Shown in pieces: positions 6,986-7,917 of a stretch of DNA of 7,917 nucleotides (position 1 is its first letter; each line of letters begins with the position of its first letter). A program made the translations under genes and the position numbers. Where the stretch lies: contig PLAX01000059.1 in NCBI GenBank assembly GCA_003135255.1, forward strand, positions 11,064-18,980. The letters run 5' to 3'. The notes beneath the pieces were generated by a model. The model did no database searches. It saw only the letters and a program-made list of their open reading frames with translations, and was not told where the DNA came from. Source of the stretch: Candidatus Dormiibacterota bacterium. GTDB taxonomy: Bacteria > Chloroflexota > Dormibacteria > Aeolococcales > Aeolococcaceae.

Positions 6986-7008
6986 AGCCATCAAAAGTTT
7001 GGCGGCAA
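6981..7008 (-). promoter_or_regulatory. Candidate sigma-70-type promoter of korAB
   Basis: On the minus strand TTGCCG (7008-7003) is a 4/6 match to the -35 consensus, separated by 16 bp from TATCAT (6986-6981), a 5/6 match to the -10. It lies in the most AT-rich stretch of the window and would start transcription near 6974, leaving a leader of about 65 nt before korA. This is predicted by eye only. Confidence 0.5.
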
Positions 7009-7067
7009 CACAAACATCCGTGCCCGGCCCCCGAGGGGACCCGCGCCCGGCGTCACTTCCGTCGCAT

Positions 7068-7073
7068 GGAGGG
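7068..7073 (+). promoter_or_regulatory. Shine-Dalgarno (GGAGGG) fixing the aldo/keto reductase start
   Basis: GGAGGG ends 6 nt before GTG 7080. The nearby ATG at 7066 is in another phase and hits TGA after five codons, so it is not a start; its G is the first base of this site. Confidence 0.75.
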
Positions 7074-7079
7074 CCCCCG

Positions 7080-7917
<838 letters not shown>

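Overview
The window is a very GC-rich bacterial chromosome segment: G or C fills most third codon positions, GTG starts are common, and genes are tightly packed behind purine-rich Shine-Dalgarno sites. It reads as ordinary chromosome. I see no transposase, phage gene, CRISPR array, tRNA or rRNA. The mix of GT-C membrane glycosyltransferases with a fused-subunit 2-oxoacid:ferredoxin oxidoreductase fits a high-GC terrabacterial lineage (Actinomycetota, Chloroflexota or a Dormibacterota-like soil group). That placement is an impression from gene content only.

Left part (1-3990): three polytopic membrane proteins of GT-C glycosyltransferase type. A gene cut by the left edge runs leftwards from about 695 and carries an N-terminal DPDFWWHM motif. 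Diverging from it across about 113 bp is a tandem rightward pair: a family 39 (PMT/ArnT-like) enzyme (809-2395) and a family 87 (DUF2029) enzyme (2461-3990). Both families are known to use polyprenyl-phosphate sugars on the outer face of the cytoplasmic membrane, so the region looks like a small cell-envelope glycosylation locus. No polyprenyl-phosphate sugar synthase (GT2) is visible that would supply the donor.

Middle part (4013-6908): a leftward two-gene operon for 2-oxoglutarate (2-oxoacid):ferredoxin oxidoreductase. korA is a gamma-alpha fusion. korB is the TPP and single [4Fe-4S] subunit, and its Shine-Dalgarno overlaps the korA stop. Together the two proteins would oxidatively decarboxylate a 2-oxoacid to its acyl-CoA while reducing ferredoxin. 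The operon converges on the GT87 gene with only 22 bp between the stop codons.

Right part (6909-7917): a 171-bp divergent intergenic region, the most AT-rich stretch of the window, holds a good korA promoter candidate, a symmetric shared -10 element and two overlapping palindromes. Rightward from it starts an aldo/keto reductase very like Escherichia coli YghZ/Gpr (L-glyceraldehyde 3-phosphate reductase), cut by the right edge.

All six proteins fall into known or recurrent families. I did not find a convincing new system. The points most worth checking are the divergent promoter architecture at 6964-7008 and the function of the GT-C cluster.
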